A DNA stretch of 64,000 bases, from NCBI GenBank assembly GCA_037893245.1, contig JBAIAA010000604.1, forward strand, positions 372,001 through 436,000, read 5' to 3'. The position numbers and the translations under genes were made by a program. This stretch comes from Crossaster papposus (Eukaryota; Echinodermata; Asteroidea; Velatida; Solasteridae). Below are positions 12,700-23,572 of the stretch, in pieces (position 1 is the first letter of the stretch; the number at the start of each line of letters is the position of its first letter). Below the pieces are notes generated by a model. That model did no database searches. It was not told where the DNA came from and saw only the letters and a list, made by a program, of their open reading frames with translations.

Positions 12700-14060
12700 A
12701 AACTAGAACTACGTCTGTTCGAGGAACAGAACATAGGGCTTTTTCGCATTCGCAATTTTTTTGATAAACTTTTTTCAAAAATTGAACGTTTATACCATCA
12801 AAACAATTTAAAATAATTGAAAACGAATTTAAGTTAATTTAAACAGATTAAAATGAATTCAAACTGATGTATGTAATCAACTTCATTATTTGTGAATTAT
12901 TTGTGCAACTATCCATCACCTAACAATACAAACAGATGTGTTATGTTAGCACGTTCTGTTGCTGAGATATGGCTTAAAGGTCTTAAAACGTAATAATTTA
13001 AATATAATCGTAATATGATGAAACATTTGTCAACATGGCGCTAGAGGGCGCTATAACATTTTATGAAGTCACCGTTGACTTTGTTGTTACTTACAACCTA
13101 GCCAGCGCCTAACATCGTTGAAAGTAAGTTCACATCGTTTTCTATTTTTAAATTATAAGGCACTTCCGGTTTGGACCGGAAGAAAGGGTCGGGTCTTTTT
13201 GCATCCAATACAAATTATGAAGACCATGGATCAGCCTATCAATTCCCTTAAAAATCTAAATCAGATCTCTTACAGTTGATTTTATATTGATTTTCAAAGA
13301 TTATATCTAGAAATATTTGGTTGATTGTAATTTGACACTTGATTACGTCATCGTGACGTAATTAACAGAAAGCTCGAGAGCTGTCTTAACTTTGCTATTT
13401 GAAGCAAAAATCTGGATTATATCTATCCCGGTTGATTTTTAAGCGATTTTTAAAGGTTTAAAGGATTTTTCATTGTAACTTCCGGTTTGCTGACGTCATC
13501 AATATTTCCCCTTCCCAATATGGTCTTAGCATGAAGCTGATTATATACACTGGTTATAAAGTTATTTCAGCAAACTTCGCTACACACATCAACCGAATAT
13601 TCATTTTAACAATTTTTTAACCTGCCGCTAGAGGGCGCTATAACATGTTATGACGTCGCCGATATTTTTTTTGAAAAATACAACCTAGCCAGACACTAAC
13701 ATCGTTGAAAGTAAGTTTATATCATTTATCACTTTTAAATTATAAGGCACTTCCGGTTTAGACCGGAAGGAAGGGTCACGTGATTTTACGCACATGAGAT
13801 AAAATGAAGATCCTTAATTATTCTATCTATTGCCACAAAAATCAAGTTTCGGTCTTTTGCGGTTGATTTGTTATTGATTTTCAAAGATTAAATCAATTGC
13901 ACCTTTAAGATGACGTCACGTGACCCCTGATGACGTCACCATGACGTATGTCTGTTAGGACCGAGCTCACTATAGGGTCTTCACTTGGGTTAAGTTTTAT
14001 GGAAATACGACTTTGTTTTCTACTAAAAGTGACGTGCAGGAAAAACGTGTACAAAGTCTA
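12700..14060. repeat. Diverged repeat pair with CTAGAGGGCGCTATAACAT and CACTTCCGGTTT
   Basis: Two copies about 590 bp apart share GCTAGAGGGCGCTATAACAT (13034 and 13625), TACAACCTAGCCAG, CTAACATCGTTGAAAGTAAG and AAATTATAAGGCACTTCCGG, followed by an ACCGGAAG partner and TTGATTTTCAAAGATTA. The end at 13895-14060 returns to family-B-like sequence. No coding region is seen. Confidence 0.75.
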
Positions 14061-14400
14061 TGGGGTTTAGGTTACTAAAAAAAAAAAAAAAAGAAAAAAA
14101 AAAATCAGAACAAAAACAAAGGCTTTTTCGCAAAATTTGCGAAAAAGCCAAAAAAAAAAAAAGAAAAAAAAAAACTTTAACGAAAACAAAAGCTGTTTCG
14201 GCTGAAAGGCCGAAACAGCTAAAAAAAAAAAAGAAAAAAAAAAACTTTAACGAAAACAAAAGCTGTTTCGGTGGAAAACCGAAACAGCTAAAAAAAACTT
14301 TAACGATTACAAAAGCTGTTTCGGTGAAAAACCGAAACAGCTAAAAACTTTAACGATTACAAAAGCTGTTTCGGTGAAAAACCGAAACAGCTAATAACAA
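14060..14400. repeat. A-rich tract with CTGTTTCGG hairpins and one variant hairpin
   Basis: Contains one hairpin with a different stem, GGCTTTTTCGCAAA paired with TTTGCGAAAAAGCC (about 14121-14150), followed by four of the AGCTGTTTCGG type with A-rich spacers. The variant keeps the TTTCG core while both stem arms change together. Confidence 0.8.
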
Positions 14401-14570
14401 AAAGTGTGCGGAAAACTAAACTGAAGTGAAGAATGGTTGTCAGACGAAATGTCGACAATTTGCCGGACATTAAAATCATGCACTATGATTGGTCGGTTGT
14501 TTTTCTCGAGGGGTGTGGCCTACTACTGGATTGGTATATTGAAGAAGAAAAAAAGGTGTTTCCAACTTAC

Positions 14571-14810
14571 TACGAAGATCATCTACAACTGTCATTTGAT
14601 AGCTGCCATCAAGTCGCGCTCGTGAGATCCTGTGGGTTGGAAGACTACCCTGGTCAGTCCAGTATACCATCCTATCCACCGGGTCGTAGTCTACGGCTAC
14701 GGGCTTGACTAACCCGCTGAGTGGCAGGGCTTCTGCGTCGACCAGCCTCTGACTCAAGCTACCCACGTAGATGGTAGCATTGGCCATGTCCACAAGGAGC
14801 GCAAAATCAC
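14571..14810 (-). CDS. Gene B, exon 2: YWTD (LDL-receptor class B) repeat segment
   Basis: This 240-bp exon is bounded by an AG acceptor (exon starts at 14810, preceded by TACCTAATAG) and a GTAAGT donor (last exon base 14571), phase 1 at both ends. The translation begins DFALLVDMANATIYVGSL and contains AVDYDPVDRMVYWTD and ISRARLDGS, the strand pattern of LDL-receptor class B/YWTD beta-propellers, which usually bind ligands outside the cell. One exon covers about two blades, so a full six-blade propeller would need more exons to the left, where only repeat array is present in this window. It joins in frame to the signal-peptide exon at 17592-17664 (G + GT = glycine codon). The longer frame past the donor is intron read-through. 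Confidence 0.88.
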
Positions 14811-14889
14811 CTATTAGGTAAACAAAAAGGAGTTTTATATCGGCAGTAATTGTTTGTACAATATAATGGGCTCTGAGGGTGCTTTTCAC

Positions 14890-15478
14890 CTAGTACCGGT
14901 ACTCCCTGTAGGAGGCGCTGTACGCGAGAGCTACCAACACGATATCGTCGTGCGGCTTTTGTAACAAAATCGCCGTGTGGCGTTTGGTTACGACATCGTC
15001 GTGCGGCTTTGGTTACGACATCGTCATGCGGCGGCTTTGGTCGGTGTAGTGTTGCACCCTATAGGTCTCACTAGCTGTCACGATTTGTACCACTACATCC
15101 TCCGATTAGTTGTAGCAGTTTTAATTGGGCTGAATTGGGAGAAAAGTGCCCTGGTTGCACCCTCCTATGAATAATCACGGTCAATCTACGCTTTACTACG
15201 ACTCCAGGCGAATTCCAGGTCACACTTTCACGACTTTAACGACGATTGCCCATGATTCACAACATCCGGGTGATTTGTGGACATACTCGTAGCGGCATCT
15301 TGGTGAATAATTCCAGTAGGTCGTTGCTTTTTGTTTCAATTTGAACACAATATGCCCTCAGTTGGGAGAACAATTTATTCAGATGAAAACCATGTGAAAT
15401 ATACATTGCTAACGTTTAACCAGATGCAACGATGTGCCAGTCATGGAATTTGTGCGAATACAAGAACATATTAATTTA
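14890..15478. other. Intronic stretch with short ATCGTCGTGCGGC repeats
   Basis: Lies in gene B's first intron. At 14940-15040 a short motif (ACGACATCGTCGTGCGGCTT) repeats three times imperfectly. The rest shows no ORF or recognised element. Confidence 0.5.
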
Positions 15479-16335
15479 TGCTAGATTCCCACTGTCGTGC
15501 GATCCGTTACGAACGCCACGATTAGCCATTCGTAGCTGATCGTTGACTTTTCGTTTCCTCTTCTGACATTTCACGTTTGGATACGAGTTGATGCGAGTCG
15601 ATACGTACTGGTATGATTTGGTGCGCTTGGATGCGATATAGTCACGATTGGTCAATTTCAGGTCACACGATCTGTCACGATCTGGTCTCCCGTTCAGATA
15701 CGATCAGATACGTTCCGATAGGATTGTCCCGATTGAGTCCCCGATTGTGTACCGATCTGACACGATCAGCACGATCTGGGTTCCCGATTTGGGACGATCT
15801 GTTACGTGCAGATACGTTCCGATACGTTCCGATACGATCATCACGAACTGGTGCGCTCTGTTGCGATCAGATATGTTTGTGGTCGCGATGTCTTTCACGA
15901 TCGGGATCGAGAGTGATTACGATTTGAGCCACGATTGGATCCCGACGGGTATATATACAGCCCGACTGACCATAGACTTCATTGTTTCTTGAACTTCTAC
16001 AGAGTGAAGACTACAACCCACAATCAGATCGCAGCGCATCTCAACAGAGGTGGTGTTTGTCTTGTCCAAGGTTGATCCCGATCACCACGATTTGGAAGCA
16101 CGATTATATGCGATCTGTCGCGCTTTGTTACGATCCATTACGATTTGATGCGATGATCACGATTGAAAAATAATCGTGTTGATCGTAGAAAATTTTGAAC
16201 CGTCCAAAAATCTTTTACGATCAACACGATTGCCACGACTGACCTCAAGATCTGATAAGATCTGATAGGATCACCACGATTACTCCACGATTAAGACCAC
16301 AATTTCAATCAAATCGTGATAGTGGGAACCTAGCA
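15479..16335. mobile_element. 857-bp MITE with TTA target duplication (PIF/Harbinger-like)
   Basis: The ends are inverted: TGCTAGATTCCCACTGTC at the left and GTGGGAACCTAGCA at the right, flanked by TTA on both sides (15476-15478 and 16336-16338), the 3-bp target typical of PIF/Harbinger. The body is built of permuted CACGAT, CGATCTG, GATACGTTCCGAT and similar words on both strands. ORFs inside are chance products of that composition. Confidence 0.75.
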
Positions 16336-16384
16336 TTACAATGTTACCTTTGATTATTGTCACTTTTAGTTGCAGTTGTCGTGT

Positions 16385-16620
16385 AAAGGCCCAGTCACAC
16401 CGGGCTTGCGACCAGGTTACGACCTAGCTGCGACCGAAAAATGTTGCAATCCTGGGCAAATCGTACAAAGAACGTGCGACTGGTCGCAGAGGTCGTGGGT
16501 CATCGCCACAGCCTAATCAGTCGCAGCAAGGTCGATGGTCATGTTCAAAACTTCTGACCTGCGATTCCAAATCGTAAGAGGTTGCAGACAGGTCTTACAT
16601 GGTCGTACCACCATTATGAA
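16385..16620. mobile_element. Solo terminus of a GGCCCAGTCACACC-type DNA transposon
   Basis: Starts GGCCCAGTCACACCGGGC and continues with many GCGACC/GGTCGC words (16400-16600). A similar terminus, inverted, occurs at 43520 (ending CCGGTGTGACAGGGCC). No partner end was found nearby, so this is probably a truncated copy. Confidence 0.45.
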
Positions 16621-17591
16621 AAACGGCCATAATTAAGATAATCATTAACCCCCACAATATCTGCTTCCAACCCTCATACTACTAGGGGTGGATCTCAGCT
16701 ATTTAATGGTACGTTTCTTTGAAATGCAGGGTGCATATACAAATATATATATTCGAGGTACATCTGCAAAATGTTATTGCAATCGAACAAAGACTTGTGT
16801 AATTAAATTAATTAATAAGGATATTTTCAAGTTTAATAACATTGGTGTTAAAACGTACGCAAGAAATAAGTGGAAAAACCTCGAAGAAAATAGACCCCCT
16901 CAAACATAATAGGATTGGCCTATTTCAGGAACATCTATTGCGAGACGGCACTGACCATAACAAATTGGCATTGGTCCAAAAAGTCGCAAATCAGCATAAT
17001 TAGTGACTTTATCGGTGGCTTTAATAAAAAATAAAAAACTATTAAAACATAGTCTACTCTCACTTTGGTACCTTATTCCTAAAAAGAAATATTTATATTA
17101 TGCATATTTATACATAATTAATTATCTCCATTTTAATATCTTAGTTAAAATGTCATAATTATACACCATTAGCTATATAGAAAAAATGTACTACCGAATT
17201 ATTAAAAAATATCTTACTTATTTGGAAGTAATTAGTGATTCTATGCATCCAGTAATTTTTTTTCACTAGATATCCTGTAATTGTTTCGAAAAAATGTATT
17301 TTATAAACAAAATACAACTAAAGTTAGTGTAACTGAATTATGTCAACTGAAATAGGTACATGTATTTGTTGAAATAATATTTTTTAAGTGCAGAAAATTG
17401 GCAATTGACACCAGTTGGTATTTTCCTTTTCCTTTTTGTTTACCCCGAATATTAATAAAAACAAACAAAAAACGCTTGACCAAACCAAAGTCGGACTGAT
17501 CCGAACCAGGCCCGAGTAATAACTCGAACAAGTAGACATACTTCCACCTGCCTATAAAAATCTAACCAAAACAAGAGATGGTGATGCTCAC
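16621..17591. other. AT-rich intron of gene B, nothing recognised
   Basis: Low-GC DNA between the mobile elements and the first exon. The short ORF at 16688-16909 has no recognisable motif and no splice support. I see no other feature. Confidence 0.5.
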
Positions 17592-17664
17592 CCGCGTCTG
17601 TGAAGTTGAAGGCGGTTCCCATCATCAGTGCGATTGCAATCAACAGCTTGGCCATTGCAGGCAT
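17592..17664 (-). CDS. Gene B, exon 1: start codon and signal peptide
   Basis: ATG at 17664 opens MPAMAKLLIAIALMMGTAF followed by NFTDA, a classic secretory signal: one lysine, then a hydrophobic core of about 11 residues and small residues near a likely cleavage site. The exon ends at a GTGAGC donor (last base 17592) after 24 codons plus one base, phase 1, matching the phase-1 acceptor of the YWTD exon at 14810. The predicted N-terminus is therefore signal peptide directly followed by the propeller. An alternative start is the internal Met4. No TATA box was identified. The ORF beyond the donor is intron. Confidence 0.8.
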
Positions 17665-17730
17665 GGTTATAGTGTAAACTACAACAGCAGAAAGAAAGTG
17701 TGCACGTTGATCTATAATATAGGTTTAACC

Positions 17731-18105
17731 GGCCATTTTAAAACATTTTTCATTTAAATTCACTAACTCTAACATTTAATTTCGCCTGAAAAAGAAATTT
17801 ACACGCTTTTACCAAACCAATTATTTAGTCATGTATTATTCAATTTCTTTGGAAATAGTCGTTATTACAGATCAAATTCGCCTTATTATTAATTGAATGA
17901 TATCAAACGAATTCACTCTTTAAATGCTGCCTTTCGGCAACAGCTTAGACGAATTTGATCTGTAAATTCTTGAGCCATTGTCTAAATAGACTGACCAAAC
18001 GTTGAAATTGAATGATTAATTACTAAACTGGTTTGGTAAAAGCGTTAGGAATTGTTTTTTCTCAGACGAAATTGAAAGTTAGGATTGGTGAGTTTCGTTT
18101 TGTAC
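17731..18105. mobile_element. Foldback MITE, complete copy
   Basis: The left end GGCCATTTTAAAACATTTTT and AAATTCACTAACTCTAACAT are mirrored at the right by TTAGGATTGGTGAGTTTC. An internal pair, CTTTTACCAAACCAATTA and AAACTGGTTTGGTAAAAGCG, is also inverted. Related copies are at 31230-31610, with half copies at 22618-22700 and 35843-36032. Confidence 0.7.
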
Positions 18106-18689
18106 AAGATTAATATTCTTCGTTAATTTCTCTCAATATCTGGCGAACCATTTGCGGAAGTGAAAATGATACAAAACAAAACACGGAAATATACTCTGTT
18201 AAGATTTCCGTTGATTACCATGTAATATGCCACTTCAACATTCACGCATCCAGGGACTTCTCAAGTTGACACTAAGATTCACCGCATGATCAATGCGGAA
18301 GTTCACACATTTTAAACGAGTTTTTTTCCCCGGGTTTTTCCAAGTGTGTATACCTCTAGTGATGTCCATTTGCAACTAAAGTGTGGTTCTATTTTTGAGT
18401 TACTTGCACAAATTGCAGCCAATTTGTCTATTTCATTTTCATTATTTTGTATTTGTTTTACAATACACGCTGTGGACATTTCACATTCACAGATGGTTTG
18501 AGAACAGTAACGAAGATATTCCTCCTGCACAACTAAAATGTTTAGGATAGGCAACCAGACCAACCGTGACACCAACAGTGGAACGTTGGTGCACCCCAGA
18601 GTACGAGGTGCCCCCCTCCAAATTAAACCCCAGTTAAGCCGCTGGGTTCTCAGGATTCAAATCAGCGTAAACATGCTAGAGCTGAATTA

Positions 18690-19110
18690 CTTTATGATAT
18701 AATGGTTTAAAGCATTACAGATAGTACACAACATTTGATTTTGCTGTAATTAAAGGATTCATATTTTAAAGTAAATATTGTGACGCTGACCCGTTTAAAG
18801 TTGTGTGTTTGTATGCTGGGAGAAAAAAGGAAAAAAGTGATATTCTTGCAGTCTGGTTCCTAGTCTTCCTTTAGACGAATTCAACAAATTGGGGCAGTGT
18901 TTGAAAATAGTCGTTTAAAATTCATACAAAATTCAACTTTTCTTGAAAACCACAGCACACCGGTGCCATGATTTCACAGGATGCTTGAGACTGTTATTCA
19001 CTTACAGTCAAATAAGGTATTCATAATAATTCAGAAGTTTTGTTTATGTTTGCAAAGGGTGAATACTACCATTAAAGCGGGACAAAGATATGTACAGCCT
19101 GCTATATTAT
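18690..19110. repeat. Dispersed repeat shared with 31655-31760 and 33323-34035
   Basis: ACAACATTTGATTTTGCTGTAA near 18730 matches ACAACATTTGCTTTTGCTGTAA near 31680 and a similar block near 33345. GAAAACCACAGCACACC with the following CAGTCAAATAAGGTATT (18950-19025) matches 33930-34010. It is a decayed, unclassified interspersed family. The adjoining 19110-20268 shows only a G-run at 19987-20009 and no supportable gene. Confidence 0.6.
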
Positions 19111-20268
19111 TAACGTTTAAATGCATTTCACATAACGGACAAACAAATACTACCGAAATGTCTCAAACAATTAATTGAGCTTTTGTATTTTTTACTTAAA
19201 GTATTGGAAAATCGTTAGAAACGTTTTAACAAATAAGCAAAAGAAAAAAATGGACTTACATTATGATAGTCGATTGTTCTGATTTCTGGCAAGTCATACG
19301 CACTTGTTTGATTGAATGCTCAACCCCGTCAGTGAAAGAGAGTGAAATGAGTGGGCTAATGAACCACAGTGTTATACACATTTTGCATAATAAGTTCCTC
19401 TTTGCAAAATGCGAGCTGCGCGTGCGCCACAAGTACATGACTTTGAAATACGGAATAGCGAAACTAATCACTTAATGTATATAGCGAAGCCAATCACTTT
19501 GCTTTTTGTTAAAAAATGTATATGAGCTGCATTAATTAAAAAAATAAAATAATACACGACGTCAAAGGATGTTTTTCTTTATTGCAAGATCACTGAGTTT
19601 TCGAAAAACTTTCTTTTCTGGATTCAACCAATGGTCACTTAGCCAATGTTCTTTAAAACAAACAAAGTTTTGTTTTACATTTTTTGAATTTGTTAACCAA
19701 ACGATTAAGAATCTAGTTTTAACTACAACGGTGAAAACAAGGATTGAACATAGGTAGAGGGTGGGTGGGAAAGCGTTTGTTTATTGTGTAAATGGAGGAC
19801 ACGTGCCTGGCGACACGAAGGTGAATTGGGGTTAGCGTTAGAATCGCGGACGTCCTCGATTGAGATTCGTGTTCAAAACCAATGAGAGCCGTTCAAAAAA
19901 GTTAAGGGAACAAACAAAGGAAATTATCGAGAGGAACAAATGAAACTCTTCGATTTACTCCATAAACAAACGTGGGTGTATGTGTGGGGGGAAGGGGGGG
20001 GGGGGGGGGCTCGCCAAAATCATCATCATCGGCCCGTGATTATGCGACATATTATAGTTGACAATACGTCACCATGAGCGCATTGTCTAAGCACAACCGC
20101 AAGAGGAAGTCACATGAAATATTAAAACATACAATGCTGTTATCCAGGGGTTGAAATGAATGACTATACACGTACATGCTTTTCAAGATTAGTTTTGTTT
20201 ATGTGGACTGATTACCTACTAATATGTTTCTGCAAGGGATTGGAAGAGGGGGAAATGAAGGGTAAATG

Positions 20269-22285
20269 TATGGTGGCTCTGAAGGGACATCGCACATCGC
20301 ACATTTCTGCGCAGATTTCTGCGATGTCGCCGATTTTATCGCACATTTCGGCGCCGATTTCTGCAATATTGCACATTTTATCGCACATTTCGGCGCCGAT
20401 TTCTGAAATATTGCACATTTAATCGCACATTTCTGCGCAGAAATCTGCGATATTGCAGATTTTATCGCACATTTCTGCGCCGATTTCTGCGATATTGCAG
20501 ATTTTATCGTACATTTCTGCGCCGATTTCTGCGATATTGCACATTTTATCGCACATTTCTGCGCAGATTTCTGCGATGTCGCCGATTTTATCGCACATTT
20601 CGGCGCCGATTTCTGCAATATTGCACATTTTATCGCACATTTCGGCGCCGATTTCTGCAATATTGCACATTTAATCGCACATTTCTGCGCAGAAATCTGC
20701 GATATTGCAGATTTTATCGCACATTTCTGCGCCGATTTCTGCGATATTGCAGATTTTATCGTACATTTCTGCGCCGATTTCTGCGATATTGCACATTTTA
20801 TCGCACATTTCTGCGCAGAAATCTGCGATATTGCAGATTTTATCGCACATTTCTGCGCCGATTTATGCAATATTGCAGATTTTATCGCACATTTCTGCGC
20901 CAATTTCTGCGATATTGCAGATTTTATCGCACATTTCTGCGCAGAAATCTGCGATATTGCAGATTTTATCGCACATTTCTGCGCCGATTTCTGCAATATT
21001 GCAGATTTTATCGCACATTTCTGCGCCGATTTCTGCGATATTGCAGATTTTATCGCACATTTCTGCGCAGAAATCTGCGATATTGCAGATTTTATCGCAC
21101 ATTTCTGCGCCGATTTCTGCGATATTGCAGATTTTATCGCACATTTCTGCGCAGAAATCTGCGATATTGCAGATTTTATCGCACATTTCTGCGCCAATTT
21201 CTGCGATATTGCAGATTTTATCGCAGATTTCTGCGCAGAAATGTGCGATAAAATCTGCAATATCGCAGAAATCGGCGCAGAAATGTGCGATAAAATCTGC
21301 AATATTGCAGAAATCGGCGCAGAAATGTGCGATAAAATCTGCAATATCGCAGATTTCTGCGCAGAAATGTGCGATAAAATCTGCAATATCGCAGAAATCG
21401 GCGCAGAAATGTGCGATAAAATCTGCAATATTGCAGAAATCGGCGCAGAAATGTGCGATAAAATCTGCAATATCGCAGATTTCTGCGCAGAAATGTGCGA
21501 TAAAATCTGCAATATCGCAGAAATCGGCGCAGAAAATGTGCGATAAAATCTGCAATATTGCAGAAATCGGCGCAGAAATGTGCGATAAAATCTGCAATAT
21601 CGCAGATTTCTGCGCAGAAATGTGCGATAAAATGTGCAATATCGCAGAAATCGGCGCAGAAATGTGCGATAAAATCTGCAATATTGCAGAAATCGGCGCA
21701 GAAATGTGCGATAAAATCTGCAATATCGCAGATTTCTGCGCAGAAATGTGCGATAAAATCTGCAATATCGCAGAAATCGGCGCAGAAATGTGCGATAAAA
21801 TCTGCAATATTGCAGAAATCGGCGCAGAAATGTGCGATAAAATCTGCAATATCGCAGATTTCTGCGCAGAAATGTGCGATAAAATCTGCAATATCGCAGA
21901 AATCGGCGCAGAAATGTGCGAAAAAATCTGCAATATTGCAGAAATCGGCGCAGAAATGTGCGATAAAATCTGCAATATCGCAGATTTCTGCGCAGAAATG
22001 TGCGATAAAATCTGCAATATCGCAGAAATCGGCGCAGAAATGTGCGATAAAATCTGCAATATTGCAGAAATCGGCGCAGAAATGTGCGATAAAATCTGCA
22101 ATATCGCAGATTTCTGCGCAGAAATGTGCGATAAAATGTGCAATATTGCAGAAATCGGCGCCGAAATGTGCGATAAAATGTGCAATATTGCAGAAATCGG
22201 CGCCGAAATGTGCGATAAAATCGGCGACATCGCAGAAATCTGCGCAGAAATGTGCGATGTGCGATGTCCCTTCAGAGCCACCATA
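20269..22285. mobile_element. 2,017-bp palindromic element of 42-bp repeats
   Basis: The whole element is an inverted repeat centred near 21233 (TTTCTGCGCAGAAA). Each arm is a tandem array of a 42-bp unit (GCGATATTGCAGATTTTATC, then GCACATTTCTGCGCAGAAAT with variants), often arranged as 126-bp trimers. The ends TATGGTGGCTCTGAAGGGAC (left) and its complement (right) are flanked by TAAATG on both sides (20263-20268 and 22286-22291), fitting a 6-bp target duplication. Because 42 is a multiple of 3 and the unit lacks stops in several frames, long ORFs arise on both strands. These are artefacts. Confidence 0.85.
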
Positions 22286-22291
22286 TAAATG

Positions 22292-23360
22292 TCATGTTAA
22301 CCAGCAGAGAATACAGCTGTATACCTAACCTAACCAGTGTTGCACTCCGATAACAAAAGTGGAGAATACATATAATTTTTATCCGATTATGTTTTCCTCA
22401 TTTATTTCCGGAATATACACCATATTTATTTTAAAATGTAATAAACGGAGCCGTTTTGATAAACCAATATCATACCTGTAACCATCAACAAATTTTTGGA
22501 AATTTGCGAACAAGTTTTACTTTTGACTTTAAAAAAAACCCTCATAAATTTACTATATTCATTAACCCCTTAAATTAATAGGCATTTGCTGCAACTAAAT
22601 AAAATAATATAGATTATCTAGGCTACTAAAAAAAAACACATTCAAATTCACCAACTCTCACTTTCACTTTCGTAAAAAAACAACCGCTTTTTCTAAACCA
22701 TCCACGACAAAAGGGCTGTAAAGTCGCCAAGCTTATTTTGAGAAAAGGACCATTAAAACATGTGGAAAAAACAATACAAAACAAAGGATTGTCATACTCA
22801 GTGTTACTTGTTGTAGATAACCATAAATACCAACTATGTCTTGTAATACATCATTTTAAAGCTTATTTCTTGTAGATTTTATTTTTCTAAAATCTCAAAA
22901 CATGAAGATGCCTACTTTACAGCCCTTGCGTCGTGGACGGTCACAATTTTGTCATTTATCATTAAATTTCAATTTGGCTATAGCATTTAAACAATTGGAT
23001 TGGGCCTACACACTTTATGCCCGTCTGGGTAAATACGTTTCTTTGACAAAAGGTAAACTTCAAATCCGTCCATGTACAATAAATCGATCGTTTTCGGCCA
23101 ATCAAAATGGCAAGGGTGGCTGACGGAGTTAATGGCAATGCCAAAAGTTCTTCTATAATCGATTCAACAACTTAACGTACGGGGAATGAATCATATTTAG
23201 AAACGAGGAAAACCAAATCAACATAGTGTGTCTTTTGGCTTCGTGACAGACCGAGGAAGCAATGGATTTCACTGCAGTACAATGTGAATGATCGACCAAT
23301 TAGCTGGGTACTGGCGAATCGGAGGTCGGGGAAGGGAACCTTAAAGGGAATCATAAGACG
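22292..23360. other. AT-rich stretch with a half foldback MITE
   Basis: 22618-22700 carries the left half of the MITE family seen at 17731 (TTCAAATTCACCAACTCTCA, then CGCTTTTTCTAAACC). The remainder has only short ORFs without motifs. Confidence 0.5.
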
Positions 23361-23521
23361 TGTAGAGTGGCGTAACTACGTGGTGTGGGGGGGGGGGGGG
23401 GGGGGGGGGGGGGGCGCTACGGGGGCTACAAACAATTATATCAGGTGATTTAACTCCCCACCCCTTCATAATTTGTGCACCCCAAGGTGCCCCTACAAGT
23501 TCAATTGTAGTTACGCCGCTG
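23361..23521. mobile_element. Short hAT-like MITE with GGCGTAACTAC ends
   Basis: Left GAGTGGCGTAACTACG and right TAGTTACGCCGCTGG are inverted and resemble the common hAT terminus. The interior is a G-run of about 30 bp and a short unique part. Clear 8-bp target duplications are not visible. Confidence 0.55.
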
Positions 23522-23572
23522 GACATTGATGACTCTTCTTTACAATTTAACTATAACGTTATCTACAATTTA

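Larger units (their letters stand above)
4210..12700. repeat. Mixed array of family A (about 175 bp) and family B (about 148 bp) monomers
   Basis: Family B units, clear at 5509-5657 and 5657-5805, read CACCTTTAATGTGACGTCAC, then a GATGACGTCATCATGA stretch, TAACACATCCTGGAATAC, ACCAAGTTTGACCCCAATCG and CAGAGATAGAGGGTCCTA. Family A units alternate with them and share the CCTTTAA-GTGACGTCAC junction and the CCAAGTTT-A-TCGGA block, so the two look anciently related. Nearly every unit contains TGACGTCA and many contain GTCACGTGAC. Recurrent 90-100 codon ORFs are by-products of the repeat. No host gene is seen. Confidence 0.85.

Noticed and set aside
4862-14344. Lysine- or phenylalanine-rich small ORFs
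   Set aside because: Direct translation of A-runs and hairpin tracts.
1-14400. CRISPR array
   Set aside because: Repeats are about 150-175 bp with internal variation, no unique spacers and no cas genes. The genome is eukaryotic.
14571-14810. YWTD exon as the last exon of gene A
   Set aside because: Gene A already has a TM exon and a stop at 32165. The YWTD exon fits the signal-peptide exon at 17592 exactly in phase.
20199-22328. Very long ORFs on both strands (up to 527 codons) with ISAQKSAILQ / IAEIGAEMCDKICN repeats
   Set aside because: They come from a 42-bp stop-free repeat read in several frames of a palindrome, and overlap one another on both strands. No start context, splice signal or known protein supports them.
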